NCBI GenBank assembly: GCA_965661345.1
Contig: CBFIDK010000006.1
Span: 1-64,000 of the forward strand
DNA: 64,000 nucleotides
Direction of reading: 5' to 3'
Source: GCA-2862585 sp965661345
GTDB taxonomy: Bacteria; Bacteroidota; Bacteroidia; Flavobacteriales; UBA7312
Below, in pieces: positions 24,080-33,939 of the stretch (position 1 is the first letter of the stretch; every line of letters begins with the position of its first letter). Under the pieces are notes generated by a model. It ran no database searches. It was not told where the DNA came from and was given only the letters and a program-made list of their open reading frames with translations. The translations under genes and the position numbers were made by a program.

Positions 24080-25771
24080 ATGCATAAGTTTTTACTATAC
24101 ATAGTTTTAGTTCTTTTAGTTCAGGAAGTTAAAGCACAAGACCATCCGCAAAATTACTTTGGCGCACCTCTTGATATTCCCCTGATATTATCTGGAACTT
24201 TTGGAGAACTAAGACCTAACCATTTTCATGCTGGTATAGACTTTAAAACCCAAGGGCAATCGGGCTTAAAAATATATGCTATTGCTGATGGCTATGTGTC
24301 TAGAATTAAAGTTTCTCCATACGGATACGGCAAAGCTATATATATAGAACATGATAATGGTTACAGTTCGGTTTATGCCCATTTGATGAGGTATAATGCT
24401 AAAATTCAAGACTACGTTGTTGCGCAACAATATGAAGCACAAAGCTATGATATTGAGTTATTTCCAAAATCCGATTTTTTAAGGGTCAAAAAAGGAGACG
24501 TTATCGGTCTTTCTGGAAACACAGGTAGCTCGTTTGCTCCTCACCTTCATTTTGAAATTCGCAACAGTAAAAACCAAAACCCTCTCAATGGCCTTCGATT
24601 TGGGCTAGATATAAAAGACAATATTTCTCCAATCATTAAAAATTTAAAAGTATACTCCAAATCTTCAAAGACCCAAATTGATGGTCAATACGCCGATAAA
24701 CTAATGACAGTGATTGGTAAATACGGCGAATATACTTTGAAAGATACTGTTAAAGTTTCTGGCCCCTATGCATTAGGAATTCATACGTATGATCTGTTAA
24801 ATGGCGCTAATAATAAAAACGGAGTCTATTCAATCGAAATCTTTATTGATGACCAATTGTCTTATTCGCACAATATGGAAGAATTTGCATTTCAAGAAAG
24901 TCGTTACATCAATTCACATTTAGATTATTATGAAAAAATAGAAAGCAATATAAAATTTCACAAATGCTACATTCAACCCAATAATAAGCTGTCCATTTAT
25001 GACTTCATAAGTAATAATGGTACCATTTTGCCACATGATAGTATTCAAACCGTCGAAATATTTGTTGACGATGTTTATGGTAATTCGTCACTACTTAAAT
25101 TTTATGTAGAAAAAGTAGAATTTGATTCGTTAATTATCAAAGACTCCGTTCCCTTTATAAAGGTTTTTCCATTCAACTCAAGAAATTATTTCAAAAACGA
25201 ACACCTAACGGTAGACATCCCCACCAACTCATTATACGACACTTTGTATTTTGAATATAAAATGACTGAAGATTCAACTCTATACTCACCAGTTCACCAC
25301 ATTCATAACTCAAGAACAGCCGTACACAACAGCTATTCAATTGAAATAAATGCAAATGTCCCTACTGACTTAATCTCAAAAGCATTCATTTGCAACATTA
25401 ACGATAAAGGCAAATTATCTTATGTTGGAGGGAAATATGAAGATGGGAAAATTTCTGCAAAAACTATAACTTTTGGCAAATACAGTGTAACTGTTGACAC
25501 TATTCCTCCTATTGTAAAAGGGTTAAATATTTACCCAGGTAAAAGCATGAAAAGTTCTACCCTAAAAATGAATATCAAAGACGATTTTAGTGGTATAAAA
25601 ACATATAACGGCTATATTGATGGAGAATGGGTATTGATGGAATATGAGCCAAAAAGCGATAGATTAACACATTATTTTAGAGAATTAAAAGCTGGTAAAC
25701 ATGAATTCAAATTAGTTGTTACAGACATGGTAGATAATACTACAACTTATACAGCTGAATTCTACAGGTAG
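24080..25771 (+). CDS. M23-family metallopeptidase
   Basis: A 563-aa exported protein with a signal peptide ending near VKAQ (residue 19). The LytM/M23 domain is at about 20-180, with the zinc motifs HFHAGIDF (HxxxD) and HLHFEIRN, and VYAHLM between them. The long remainder (about 185-563) is beta-rich, with repeated strand patterns and a YSVTVDTIPPIVKGL segment resembling an Ig-like or bacterial surface domain. It is expected to cut peptidoglycan cross-bridges or other Gly-rich peptides in the periplasm. The order M23 domain first, beta tail second, is usual for this Bacteroidota subfamily. It converges on arsC with 1 nt between stops. Confidence 0.9.
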   Translation: MHKFLLYIVLVLLVQEVKAQDHPQNYFGAPLDIPLILSGTFGELRPNHFHAGIDFKTQGQSGLKIYAIADGYVSRIKVSPYGYGKAIYIEHDNGYSSVYAHLMRYNAKIQDYVVAQQYEAQSYDIELFPKSDFLRVKKGDVIGLSGNTGSSFAPHLHFEIRNSKNQNPLNGLRFGLDIKDNISPIIKNLKVYSKSSKTQIDGQYADKLMTVIGKYGEYTLKDTVKVSGPYALGIHTYDLLNGANNKNGVYSIEIFIDDQLSYSHNMEEFAFQESRYINSHLDYYEKIESNIKFHKCYIQPNNKLSIYDFISNNGTILPHDSIQTVEIFVDDVYGNSSLLKFYVEKVEFDSLIIKDSVPFIKVFPFNSRNYFKNEHLTVDIPTNSLYDTLYFEYKMTEDSTLYSPVHHIHNSRTAVHNSYSIEINANVPTDLISKAFICNINDKGKLSYVGGKYEDGKISAKTITFGKYSVTVDTIPPIVKGLNIYPGKSMKSSTLKMNIKDDFSGIKTYNGYIDGEWVLMEYEPKSDRLTHYFRELKAGKHEFKLVVTDMVDNTTTYTAEFYR

Positions 25772-25772
25772 T

Positions 25773-26186
25773 TTATAAACTTTTGACTAGCTCTTTACAG
25801 TATTCAATAATTTCATCTCTTACCTTTTCATAAACAAGCATTTTTTCCTCATCGGTACCTTGAGCATCTGCTGGATCTTCAAAAGAGTGATGAATTCTGC
25901 TCGTAGCATCTTTAAAATAAGGGCAATTATTTTTCGCATGATCACAAACGGTTATCACATAATCAAAGTGAATGCCATCGTATTCATCCATGGTATTAGA
26001 AGTATGACCTTCTAAAGAATAATCAAGCTGTTCCATTGCTTTTTTCATGTACGGATTAATTCCATGTGCCTCTATTCCAGCACTGTATATTTCAAAAAGG
26101 GTTTCGTTTAAAAGAGATTTTAAACAAACATGAACCATTTGAGAACGGCAAGAATTTCCTGTACACAAAACCAATATTTTCTTCAT
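25773..26186 (-). CDS. arsC: Arsenate reductase, thioredoxin-coupled (LMW-PTP fold)
   Basis: A 137-aa protein of the low-molecular-weight phosphatase fold. The P-loop is LCTGNSCRS with catalytic Cys8, and the redox pair is Cys81 and Cys88 in VCDHAKNNCP. The spacing Cys-73-Cys-7-Cys matches the thioredoxin-coupled ArsC of Bacillus/Staphylococcus, which reduces arsenate to arsenite by a triple-cysteine relay. The Asp of the general-acid loop is in SFEDPADAQG. No ars regulator or arsenite pump is adjacent, so it may also act as a phosphatase or in general redox defence. Confidence 0.88.
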   Translation of the reverse strand: MKKILVLCTGNSCRSQMVHVCLKSLLNETLFEIYSAGIEAHGINPYMKKAMEQLDYSLEGHTSNTMDEYDGIHFDYVITVCDHAKNNCPYFKDATSRIHHSFEDPADAQGTDEEKMLVYEKVRDEIIEYCKELVKSL

Positions 26187-26277
26187 AAATACTATATTGA
26201 AAATTAGAAAGTTATCAATGGTAACAAAGTTAGAATAATATGAAACTTAATTAGAGATTTTTTATGTTGATTATTAA

Positions 26278-26285
26278 TACATTTG
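26278..26285 (+). promoter_or_regulatory. Putative -7 box of the TonB-dependent receptor gene
   Basis: TACATTTG matches TAnnTTTG and ends 10 nt before the ATG at 26296, giving a leader of only a few nucleotides. No TTG at normal spacing. Confidence 0.4.
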
Positions 26286-26295
26286 TGGTCTGATA

Positions 26296-28740
26296 ATGAA
26301 ACAGTTTCTTTTTCTCATATTCTTAATTTTTACTTTCTCCAGTAATGCGCAAACCATAAAGGGTTTTTTAACCTCTAATGATGGTAAGCCTATTGAAGGT
26401 GTAAACATTACTATTCTCAATAAGAACAAAGGGACTATTTCTGCTTCTGATGGGTTCTATTCATTAAAAGTTTCTGCTAATCAAAATCAAGAAGCTATTT
26501 TTTCATTTGTTGGCTATAGGACAAAACAAATAAAACTACCCATGCTAAAGAATGGGCAAAGCTATGAGCTAAACGTATCTTTAAATATCATAGGTGTTTC
26601 AATTGATAATATTGAAATCGAAGACCAAAAAACCAGAACAAACACATTTGAAAAAGTAGATGTAAAAAATGCTGTATCACTTCCCTCCACTAGCGGCGGT
26701 GTTGAAGGTTTAATTAAAACTCTACCTGGTGTCAGTTCGTCTAGTGAACTTAGCTCCCAATATTCAGTTAGAGGTGGTAATTTTGATGAAAATCTTGTCT
26801 ACGTTAACGGCATAGAAATATATAGGCCTTTTCTTATAAGGTCAGGTCAGCAAGAAGGCTTGTCATTTGTAAATTCAGACTTGGTGTCGTCGATTAAGTT
26901 TTCTGCTGGTGGATACGGTGCACAATACGGTGATAAGATGTCATCTGTATTGGATATACAATACAAGAAACCAACCGAATTTGGAGGCTCTGCAACCCTT
27001 AGTTTATTAGGTGCTAATCTTCACTTAGAAGGCGCTAATAAATCAAAAACGCTTTCCTATTTATTAGGCGTAAGAAATAAATCTAATCAATACCTTCTCA
27101 ATAGTCTGGAAACACAAGGAGAATACAAACCTAGCTTTACAGATGTTCAATCTTTTATAGACTATAAGTTCAACAACAAGTTTTCGATGAGTACACTGCT
27201 CAACTACTCGAGAAATAAATACCAACATATCCCTAGTAATAAAACAACTCGTTTTGGCACCATTAGCGTTCCTTTAGAGTTACGCATTTATTTTGAGGGG
27301 CAAGAAGTGGATAGTTATGAAACTTTTTTTGGTGCGCACGAATTTAAGTATTTGCCAAAAAGTAATTTGAAATTACAGATGACCCTGTCTGCATTTCAGA
27401 CCTTTGAAAGTGAAACCTTTGATATTTTAGGACAATATTGGCTTTCTGAAGTAGATAACGATTTAGGCTCTGAAACTTTTGGCGAATCCACTTTCAACAT
27501 TGGTGTAGGCTCGCATCTAGATCATGCTAGAAACTATTTAAAAGCTACAGTATACAATGCTGAACACAAAGGTGTTTATTTTAAAGATGATTTTGAATTT
27601 AGATGGGGCATAAAGTCACAAAGAGAAATCATCAAAGACGAAATAAACGAATGGACTCTGATTGATTCATCAGATTTTTCGCTCCCTCACCCTGCAGACT
27701 CCATAGGTTTAGGTATTCAAAACCCCACTCCTTTCTATTTGAACGAAGCGCTTAGGACATCAATCAAGCTAGACTCATACCGACATACTGCCTATATGCA
27801 GTTTAGTCAACAGCTTGGAAAATTTGATTTAACATCAGGTATCAGAACTTCATATTGGGACTTAAATGAGGAATATTTATTCAGTCCGAGAGTATCGTTA
27901 TCCTACCAACCATTATGGCAAAACGATATTGTTTTCAGGTTCTCAACCGGTTACTACTACCAATCGCCATTTTACCGAGAACTTCGCGATTTTAATGGGA
28001 AAATTAATTATGATATTAAATCTCAAAAATCCATCCATTTTGTATTAGGTAGTGACTATAATTTTAAAATATGGCAACGTCCATTCAAATTAGTGTCAGA
28101 AGTATATTACAAAGATATTACCGACCTTATCCCTTATGAGGTTGAAAATGTAAGAATTCGCTACTACGCTAACAATGATGCAGTAGGCTATGCAAAAGGC
28201 CTAGATTTCAGAATAAATGGGGAGTTTGTAAAAGGCATAGAATCATGGGCTAGCCTATCTCTTCTAGATACAAAAGCAGATATATTAAATGATAGTTATG
28301 TGGATAGCGAGGGTAATACGATTGAGCTAGGCTATTATGATAGACCTACTGATCAATTAGTAAATTTCAATTTATTTTTTCAAGATTATTTACCAAAAAA
28401 CCCAAACTTCAAAATGCATTTGAATTTGGTTTATGGTTCACGCCTACCCCTTACTGCGCCGGGAAGCTATAAAGGAGAATATGACTTTAAATTACCAAAT
28501 TACAGAAGAGTTGATATCGGTTTTTCTGCTGTGATTAAAAAAGAAGGAAAAGAAACCAAACGATTTAACCCTTTTGGATTTACCAAAACAACTTGGATAA
28601 GCATGGAAGTCTTCAACCTCTTAGATATTGACAATACCATATCTTTTCTATGGGTAAAAGACACCAATGGATATCAATTTGGCGTGCCCAACAGACTTAC
28701 TTCTAGACTTATAAATTTGAAGCTACATCTAGAATTTTAA
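26296..28740 (+). CDS. TonB-dependent receptor with carboxypeptidase-like N-domain
   Basis: An 814-aa outer-membrane receptor with a signal peptide at 1-18 (FTFSSNAQ). Residues about 19-105 form the carboxypeptidase-regulatory-like domain (GKPIEGVNITILNKNKGT). The plug domain follows, with LIKTLPGVSSSSELSSQYS and VRGGNFDENLVYVNGIEIY. The remaining 580 residues make the 22-strand beta barrel, ending in the aromatic C-terminal strand INLKLHLEF. There is no adjacent SusD gene, so this is not a canonical SusCD pair. The substrate (siderophore, peptide or glycan) cannot be inferred. It is followed by an M1 peptidase gene after 39 nt. Confidence 0.92.
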   Translation: MKQFLFLIFLIFTFSSNAQTIKGFLTSNDGKPIEGVNITILNKNKGTISASDGFYSLKVSANQNQEAIFSFVGYRTKQIKLPMLKNGQSYELNVSLNIIGVSIDNIEIEDQKTRTNTFEKVDVKNAVSLPSTSGGVEGLIKTLPGVSSSSELSSQYSVRGGNFDENLVYVNGIEIYRPFLIRSGQQEGLSFVNSDLVSSIKFSAGGYGAQYGDKMSSVLDIQYKKPTEFGGSATLSLLGANLHLEGANKSKTLSYLLGVRNKSNQYLLNSLETQGEYKPSFTDVQSFIDYKFNNKFSMSTLLNYSRNKYQHIPSNKTTRFGTISVPLELRIYFEGQEVDSYETFFGAHEFKYLPKSNLKLQMTLSAFQTFESETFDILGQYWLSEVDNDLGSETFGESTFNIGVGSHLDHARNYLKATVYNAEHKGVYFKDDFEFRWGIKSQREIIKDEINEWTLIDSSDFSLPHPADSIGLGIQNPTPFYLNEALRTSIKLDSYRHTAYMQFSQQLGKFDLTSGIRTSYWDLNEEYLFSPRVSLSYQPLWQNDIVFRFSTGYYYQSPFYRELRDFNGKINYDIKSQKSIHFVLGSDYNFKIWQRPFKLVSEVYYKDITDLIPYEVENVRIRYYANNDAVGYAKGLDFRINGEFVKGIESWASLSLLDTKADILNDSYVDSEGNTIELGYYDRPTDQLVNFNLFFQDYLPKNPNFKMHLNLVYGSRLPLTAPGSYKGEYDFKLPNYRRVDIGFSAVIKKEGKETKRFNPFGFTKTTWISMEVFNLLDIDNTISFLWVKDTNGYQFGVPNRLTSRLINLKLHLEF

Positions 28741-28779
28741 AATACCTTAACTTTGAACATTAATTTCAAACATAATTTA

Positions 28780-31700
28780 ATGAGAATATTTATATTTTTT
28801 ATTGCCGCAATAGTTTCTTTAACCACTTTTGCACAAACCCCTTACAACCCTGTATCTACACCAAATACATACCGACAGGCTGACAATCCTAATTATTGGA
28901 AAAATAAAGCGCCTGCGGGCTACTGGCAACAAGATGTTCATTACACCATCAAAGCAAATATTGATGAGACTAAAGACATTATTGATGCTAATCAACAATT
29001 GGTTTACTGGAATAATTCACCAAATACTCTGAATGAAATTTACTTTCATCTTTACCAGAATGCTTTCATTCCAAATTCGTATTGTTCAGAATTACACTTG
29101 CAAAATCAAAAAGATATCACCTATGGAAGATACGAAAAGGAAGGTCTTGGAACAGTGGTGAATAATCTAAGAATTGAAGGTAACGCTGTCAAAACTATAC
29201 TAGACAATACTATATTGAAGGTTGAGCTAAACGAACCTTTAGAAAGTGGTGACAGCATTACTATTACTATGGATTTCAAAACCTATTTTGATACTGGTTC
29301 GCTTAGAAGACGGATGAAAACGTTTAATGCGTTTGGCAACAAACATTATGACGGTGTTTTATGGTATCCAAGAATAGCAGTGTATGACAAAAAGTTTGGC
29401 TGGACAAAAGACCAACACTTAGGCAAGGAGTTTTACGGAGATTTCGGTACGTTTGACGTGGCCTTAACCTTTGCTTCTAATTTTGTTGTCGAAGCTACTG
29501 GAGCCCTTCAAAACAGAGATGAAGTAATGCCAGAAAGCCTTAGAGAAAAACTTGATATCAAAAACTTTGCTGATAAAGAATGGAACTCTACTCCTAGCAT
29601 AATCATTCCTTACGATAGTCTTTCAAGAAAAACATGGATTTACCATGCTGAAAATGTTCATGATTTCGCCTTTACCGCTGATCCTACTTACCGTATTGGC
29701 GAGACTGTTTGGAACGGCATTAGAGCTATATCATTAGTGCAAGAGCCACACGCCTCAAAATGGCAAAATGCGGCTGATTTTGCAGCTGAAGTTATCCGAA
29801 TATTTTCGGAGGACATAGGCATGTATGCCTACAATAAAATTATTGTTGCAGACGCTAGAGATGGTATGGAATATCCAATGATTACTCTAGATGGTGGTAG
29901 CGATCCAGGTTATAGAGGATTGTTAGCGCATGAAATTGGTCATCAGTGGTTTTATGCTCAAGTTGGCTCTAACGAAACATATAGAGCCGCTTTAGACGAA
30001 GGATTTACTCAGTTTCTAACTGCATGGGCACTTAAAAAAATAGATGGTGAATACCTAGTAAGAGAAAAGCCATCAAGCAGATACGGACAACGTTTTACTA
30101 AAAAAATTAAAGCCATTGACTCTAGAGTATACTACGCATACATGAGAGATGCTACGAAATACGATGACCCACCACTAAACACTCATTCGGACGATTTTGG
30201 CAGTGCAGTTGGTCATGGTGGCGGTTACAGACACGTCTATTACAAAACAGCTACAATGCTATATAATTTAGAGTATGTACTTGGAGAAGAGTTGTTTCTG
30301 AATGCCATGAAGCATTATTTTGAAAAGTGGAAAATGGCTCATCCTTATTTTGATGATTTTAGAGAAGCTATTATCGAACACACTGAAGTCGATTTAAACT
30401 GGTTTTTTGATCAATGGCTAGAAACTACTAAAACCATAGATTACAGCGTTGAAAATATAAAATCAACAGGCGATGAAACTTTCAAAATTACCTTTGAAAG
30501 AAAAGGCGAAATGCAAATGCCACTAGATTTTAGTGTCTTTGCAAATGATGGTAAAGAATACAAATTTCACATTCCAAACAATTGGTTTGTCAAAAAAACC
30601 AACGCTACTGTTCTTGATAAATGGCATGCTTGGGGCAAATTATTCCCTACATATACTGCAGAAGTAAATATTCCTAGTGGTGTCGACTATGTTGAAATTG
30701 ACCCAACTAACCGTTTAGCAGACAGGTATATGCTTAACAACAAAAGTCAAATGCCAATAGATGTAAGTTTTGATTCAAGAATATGGAATATGCCAGACTG
30801 GACAAAATACCAACTAAATAGCCGTCCAGATGTATGGTACAATGACTTTGATGGTTTAAAATTAGGCTGGCACTTTAACGGAAGTTACTTGAATTATCAC
30901 CACAAAATAAACTCGAACATTTGGCTTAACACTGCCGTTTTACAAAAAGACATTGACGAAGCAATAGCCGACAAATATAATCCCATATCTTATAGATTTA
31001 ACTACAATACAGGATTAGATAAATGGAGTAAACATTCAAGCATTACTTTGCACAGCCGTTTTCTTGACGGATTGAAACTGAATAAAATTCGACTTGAAAA
31101 GAAAGACTATTCAAAAAAGAATACGTTTTATGCTTCTTTTAAAAGCATGTACAGATCAAATGAGACTGATTTAACGTACACCAACTATGATGTATGGGAT
31201 TCTAACAAATTTAATAATACTGCCTCTGTCGGATGGTCGCACGCCTATTCTTACAAAAAAGGAAAAGGAAATATCAATCTTGAACTAAAAAATTCTTCAA
31301 TTGGTAGCGACTATGATTATTCGAAATTTATCTTCACTTCTATTCATAAAAATAGGCTTGGTAAGTTGAATTTTAACACTAGAATATTTGGACAATATGG
31401 TACTGGCTCAAACTGGGCAGATGAATCAAAGTTATACTTAGCGGGAGCTAACTCAGAAGAAATGATGGAAAATAAATTTACCAGATCTGCTGGATTTATT
31501 CCAGATGATTGGTTAGGCTATGGCTCAACAACTAATCATTTTCACATGGGTGGCGGTCTGAATTTAAGAGGATATTCAGGCTATTTAGCACCAGAAATAA
31601 ATGCTAATGGTGAATATGTTGAGTCTTATTCAGGTGAAAGTGGAGCTTCAATAAGTGCTGAATTAGAATTTCAAAATTTATTACCACTTGATATATTTAA

Positions 31701-31971
31701 TTTTCCATTAACTACCTACTTATTCGCTGATGCGGGTGTAATTAATACTACTAAAATTTCATCTGAAAACATAAAAGACGCCTTTTCGGATGTTCGAGCT
31801 GATGCCGGAATTGGGGTAGCATTAACAATAAAAAATTGGGGGGCACTACAAATGGTAAAACCACTAACAGTAAGAGTCGATTTTCCGTTTTTCTTGAACA
31901 GATTTCCAGAAGTTGATGAAGACAGTTATCAAACCAATAGATTTGTTGTAGGAATTGGAAGAACCTTTTAA
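28780..31971 (+). CDS. M1-family zinc metallopeptidase
   Basis: A 1063-aa exported protein. The ATG at 28780 is chosen because a clean signal peptide (MRIFIFFIAAIVSLTTFAQ) begins there. A TTG at 28753 would add nine polar residues before it. The M1 catalytic region has HEIGHQWF and the downstream Glu in ALDEGFTQF (HExxH-18-E), and the exopeptidase-type loop reads RDGMEYPMI, where the family has GxMEN. The C-terminal third is beta-rich and ends in a Phe (IGRTF), resembling an outer-membrane barrel. Such large Bacteroidota M1 proteins probably trim peptides at the envelope. Located 3 nt before galE. Confidence 0.9.
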   Translation: MRIFIFFIAAIVSLTTFAQTPYNPVSTPNTYRQADNPNYWKNKAPAGYWQQDVHYTIKANIDETKDIIDANQQLVYWNNSPNTLNEIYFHLYQNAFIPNSYCSELHLQNQKDITYGRYEKEGLGTVVNNLRIEGNAVKTILDNTILKVELNEPLESGDSITITMDFKTYFDTGSLRRRMKTFNAFGNKHYDGVLWYPRIAVYDKKFGWTKDQHLGKEFYGDFGTFDVALTFASNFVVEATGALQNRDEVMPESLREKLDIKNFADKEWNSTPSIIIPYDSLSRKTWIYHAENVHDFAFTADPTYRIGETVWNGIRAISLVQEPHASKWQNAADFAAEVIRIFSEDIGMYAYNKIIVADARDGMEYPMITLDGGSDPGYRGLLAHEIGHQWFYAQVGSNETYRAALDEGFTQFLTAWALKKIDGEYLVREKPSSRYGQRFTKKIKAIDSRVYYAYMRDATKYDDPPLNTHSDDFGSAVGHGGGYRHVYYKTATMLYNLEYVLGEELFLNAMKHYFEKWKMAHPYFDDFREAIIEHTEVDLNWFFDQWLETTKTIDYSVENIKSTGDETFKITFERKGEMQMPLDFSVFANDGKEYKFHIPNNWFVKKTNATVLDKWHAWGKLFPTYTAEVNIPSGVDYVEIDPTNRLADRYMLNNKSQMPIDVSFDSRIWNMPDWTKYQLNSRPDVWYNDFDGLKLGWHFNGSYLNYHHKINSNIWLNTAVLQKDIDEAIADKYNPISYRFNYNTGLDKWSKHSSITLHSRFLDGLKLNKIRLEKKDYSKKNTFYASFKSMYRSNETDLTYTNYDVWDSNKFNNTASVGWSHAYSYKKGKGNINLELKNSSIGSDYDYSKFIFTSIHKNRLGKLNFNTRIFGQYGTGSNWADESKLYLAGANSEEMMENKFTRSAGFIPDDWLGYGSTTNHFHMGGGLNLRGYSGYLAPEINANGEYVESYSGESGASISAELEFQNLLPLDIFNFPLTTYLFADAGVINTTKISSENIKDAFSDVRADAGIGVALTIKNWGALQMVKPLTVRVDFPFFLNRFPEVDEDSYQTNRFVVGIGRTF

Positions 31972-31974
31972 AGC

Positions 31975-32967
31975 ATGAACAAAATTCTAGTTACAGGAGG
32001 AGCGGGTTATATTGGTTCACATACACTTGTGGAGCTTTATCAAAACGGTTTTACTCCTATAATAATTGATAATCTATGTAATACTTCATATCAGAATATT
32101 ACTGGAGCTGAAAAGATTATTGGCGATAAGATTTCTTTTTACGAAGTAGATTGTACTAATGAACTAGAATTAAAAAAGGTATTTGAACGCGAAGAGAACA
32201 TCAAAGGCGTCATTCACTTTGCTGCATTTAAATCTGTTGAAGAATCCGTTCGAGAACCAGAAAAATACTTTAAAAATAATCTAGGTTCTCTTGAAGTTTT
32301 ACTAAAACTAATGATGGCGTTTAAGGTAAATAATATCATTTTTTCATCATCTTGTACGGTGTATGGAAATCCAGATATTTTACCAGTTGATGAAACTGCC
32401 CCTTTCAAAAAAGCAGAATCGCCATACGGTGAAACCAAACAACTCTGCGAAGAGCTACTCAATAAAACAGACATTAACAGTGTTTCCTTGCGGTATTTCA
32501 ACCCTATTGGTTCTCATGAAAGTGGCTTAATTGGCGATTACTCATCAGACAAAGCCAGTAATTTAGTTCCAATAATAACTGAAACAGCCATTGGCAAAAG
32601 AGAACAAATTACTGTATTTGGCGACGACTATAATACTCCTGATGGCACTTGTCTAAGAGATTATATCCATGTTGTAGATTTAGCAAACGCCCACGTTAAA
32701 GCGTTGAATTATGTTATTCAACACGGAAATAAATCTGTTTTTAATATTGGAACAGGAAAAGGTGTAAGCGTATTGGAAGCTATTCGTATATTTGAAGAAG
32801 TCAATGAAATACAAATTAACTTTAAAATAGGACCCCGACGAGCCGGTGATGTAGAACAAATTTATTCAGACATAACTCTGAGTTCAAATGAACTCAAATG
32901 GCAAGCTAAAATGACACTTGAAAACGCCATGAAGAGTGCATGGAAGTGGGAGCAACAAAAAAAATAA
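31975..32967 (+). CDS. galE: UDP-glucose 4-epimerase
   Basis: A 330-aa short-chain dehydrogenase-type epimerase that interconverts UDP-glucose and UDP-galactose (or the GlcNAc forms). It has the NAD motif LVTGGAGYIGSH, the catalytic SSSCTVYG and SPYGETK (YxxxK), and RYFNPIGSHESG. It lies 3 nt after the M1 peptidase gene and directly before a GT2 gene, at the left edge of the nonulosonate-type glycan cluster. Confidence 0.95.
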   Translation: MNKILVTGGAGYIGSHTLVELYQNGFTPIIIDNLCNTSYQNITGAEKIIGDKISFYEVDCTNELELKKVFEREENIKGVIHFAAFKSVEESVREPEKYFKNNLGSLEVLLKLMMAFKVNNIIFSSSCTVYGNPDILPVDETAPFKKAESPYGETKQLCEELLNKTDINSVSLRYFNPIGSHESGLIGDYSSDKASNLVPIITETAIGKREQITVFGDDYNTPDGTCLRDYIHVVDLANAHVKALNYVIQHGNKSVFNIGTGKGVSVLEAIRIFEEVNEIQINFKIGPRRAGDVEQIYSDITLSSNELKWQAKMTLENAMKSAWKWEQQKK

Positions 32968-32968
32968 A

Positions 32969-33883
32969 ATGATATCAGCAGTAATTAGCACTTACAATAG
33001 AGAACGATTTCTACCAAAGCTTTTTGATTCTATAAAAAGACAAAGCCTAAAAAGTTCTCAATTTGAAATCATTATCGTAGATAATAACTCACCCGGTAAT
33101 ACAAAAGAACTTACAAAAGAATTTAAAAGCGGCAGTCCATTTACTGTAACTTATTTTTTAGAGCTTCAGCAAGGATTATCATACGCACGAAACAGAGGCA
33201 TTAAAGAAGCAAAAGGTGATATCATCATTTTTGTAGATGATGATGCTATACTTGATGAAAATTATTTTGAAAAATTAGATTTCTATTTTAAAACAGAAAA
33301 AGAAACCATGGCCATTGGCAGTAAAATTTTTCTGAAATACGAAAGCCCAAAACCACCTTTATGGGAAAATAAATACCTCAATTCTCTGCATGCCTATTTT
33401 AATCTGGGAAATAAAAAAAAGTATTTCAACAAATCGAAATATCCCATTGGAACAAATATGAGTTTTCGAAAAGAAGTTTTCGATAAAATAGGAGACTTTA
33501 ACCTCACACTTGGTAGAGTAAAATCAGGTTTAGGTGGTGGAGAAGAAAAAGACATATTCATGAGAATGTATGCTAACAAAATGAAGGTTTTATACGTTCC
33601 TGACGCAATTGTTCACCATAGAATACCAGAAGAGAGAACAAAAAGTGAGTTCATAAAAAGACAAGCACTTGGTATTGGGGAATCCGAAAGAATCAGAACA
33701 ATTCAATTAGGACGTTTAAGTTATCTAACAAGAATTTTAGATGAAGGTCTAAAATGGATAGCTTCTATTATATTATTTTTTGCCTATCTGTTCATTTTAA
33801 AACCCCACAAAGGAATAATGATAATACGATTTCGTTACTGGGTTAGTTCAGCCTTATTGTTTGATAACAACAAAACAAACTAA
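32969..33883 (+). CDS. Family 2 glycosyltransferase
   Basis: A 304-aa GT-A glycosyltransferase. The ATG at 32969 follows the galE stop by 1 nt. An upstream in-frame ATG at 32936, inside galE, would add 11 residues without family similarity. It opens with ISAVISTYNRERFLPKLFDS, has the metal site FVDDDAILDENYF, and an acceptor-side motif GGGEEKDIFMRM. A hydrophobic segment near the C-terminus (SIILFFAYLFIL) points to membrane attachment. The sugar moved is unknown. Confidence 0.9.
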   Translation: MISAVISTYNRERFLPKLFDSIKRQSLKSSQFEIIIVDNNSPGNTKELTKEFKSGSPFTVTYFLELQQGLSYARNRGIKEAKGDIIIFVDDDAILDENYFEKLDFYFKTEKETMAIGSKIFLKYESPKPPLWENKYLNSLHAYFNLGNKKKYFNKSKYPIGTNMSFRKEVFDKIGDFNLTLGRVKSGLGGGEEKDIFMRMYANKMKVLYVPDAIVHHRIPEERTKSEFIKRQALGIGESERIRTIQLGRLSYLTRILDEGLKWIASIILFFAYLFILKPHKGIMIIRFRYWVSSALLFDNNKTN

Positions 33884-33902
33884 CATATATATATTTAAGT
33901 GA

Positions 33903-33910
33903 TATATTTG
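33903..33910 (+). promoter_or_regulatory. Putative -7 box of the nonulosonate gene run
   Basis: TATATTTG matches TAnnTTTG and is 29 nt before the ATG at 33940, in the only clear spacer (56 nt) between the GT2 gene and the downstream cluster. A TATATATATA tract is just upstream. No TTG at normal spacing. Confidence 0.4.
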
Positions 33911-33939
33911 AATTCGTCAGACAAAACGACAAAGTGAAA

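Noticed and set aside
33884..33898. TATATATATA tract before the nonulosonate genes as a phase-variable repeat
   Set aside because: Too short to be a likely slipping repeat. In an AT-rich spacer it needs no special explanation.
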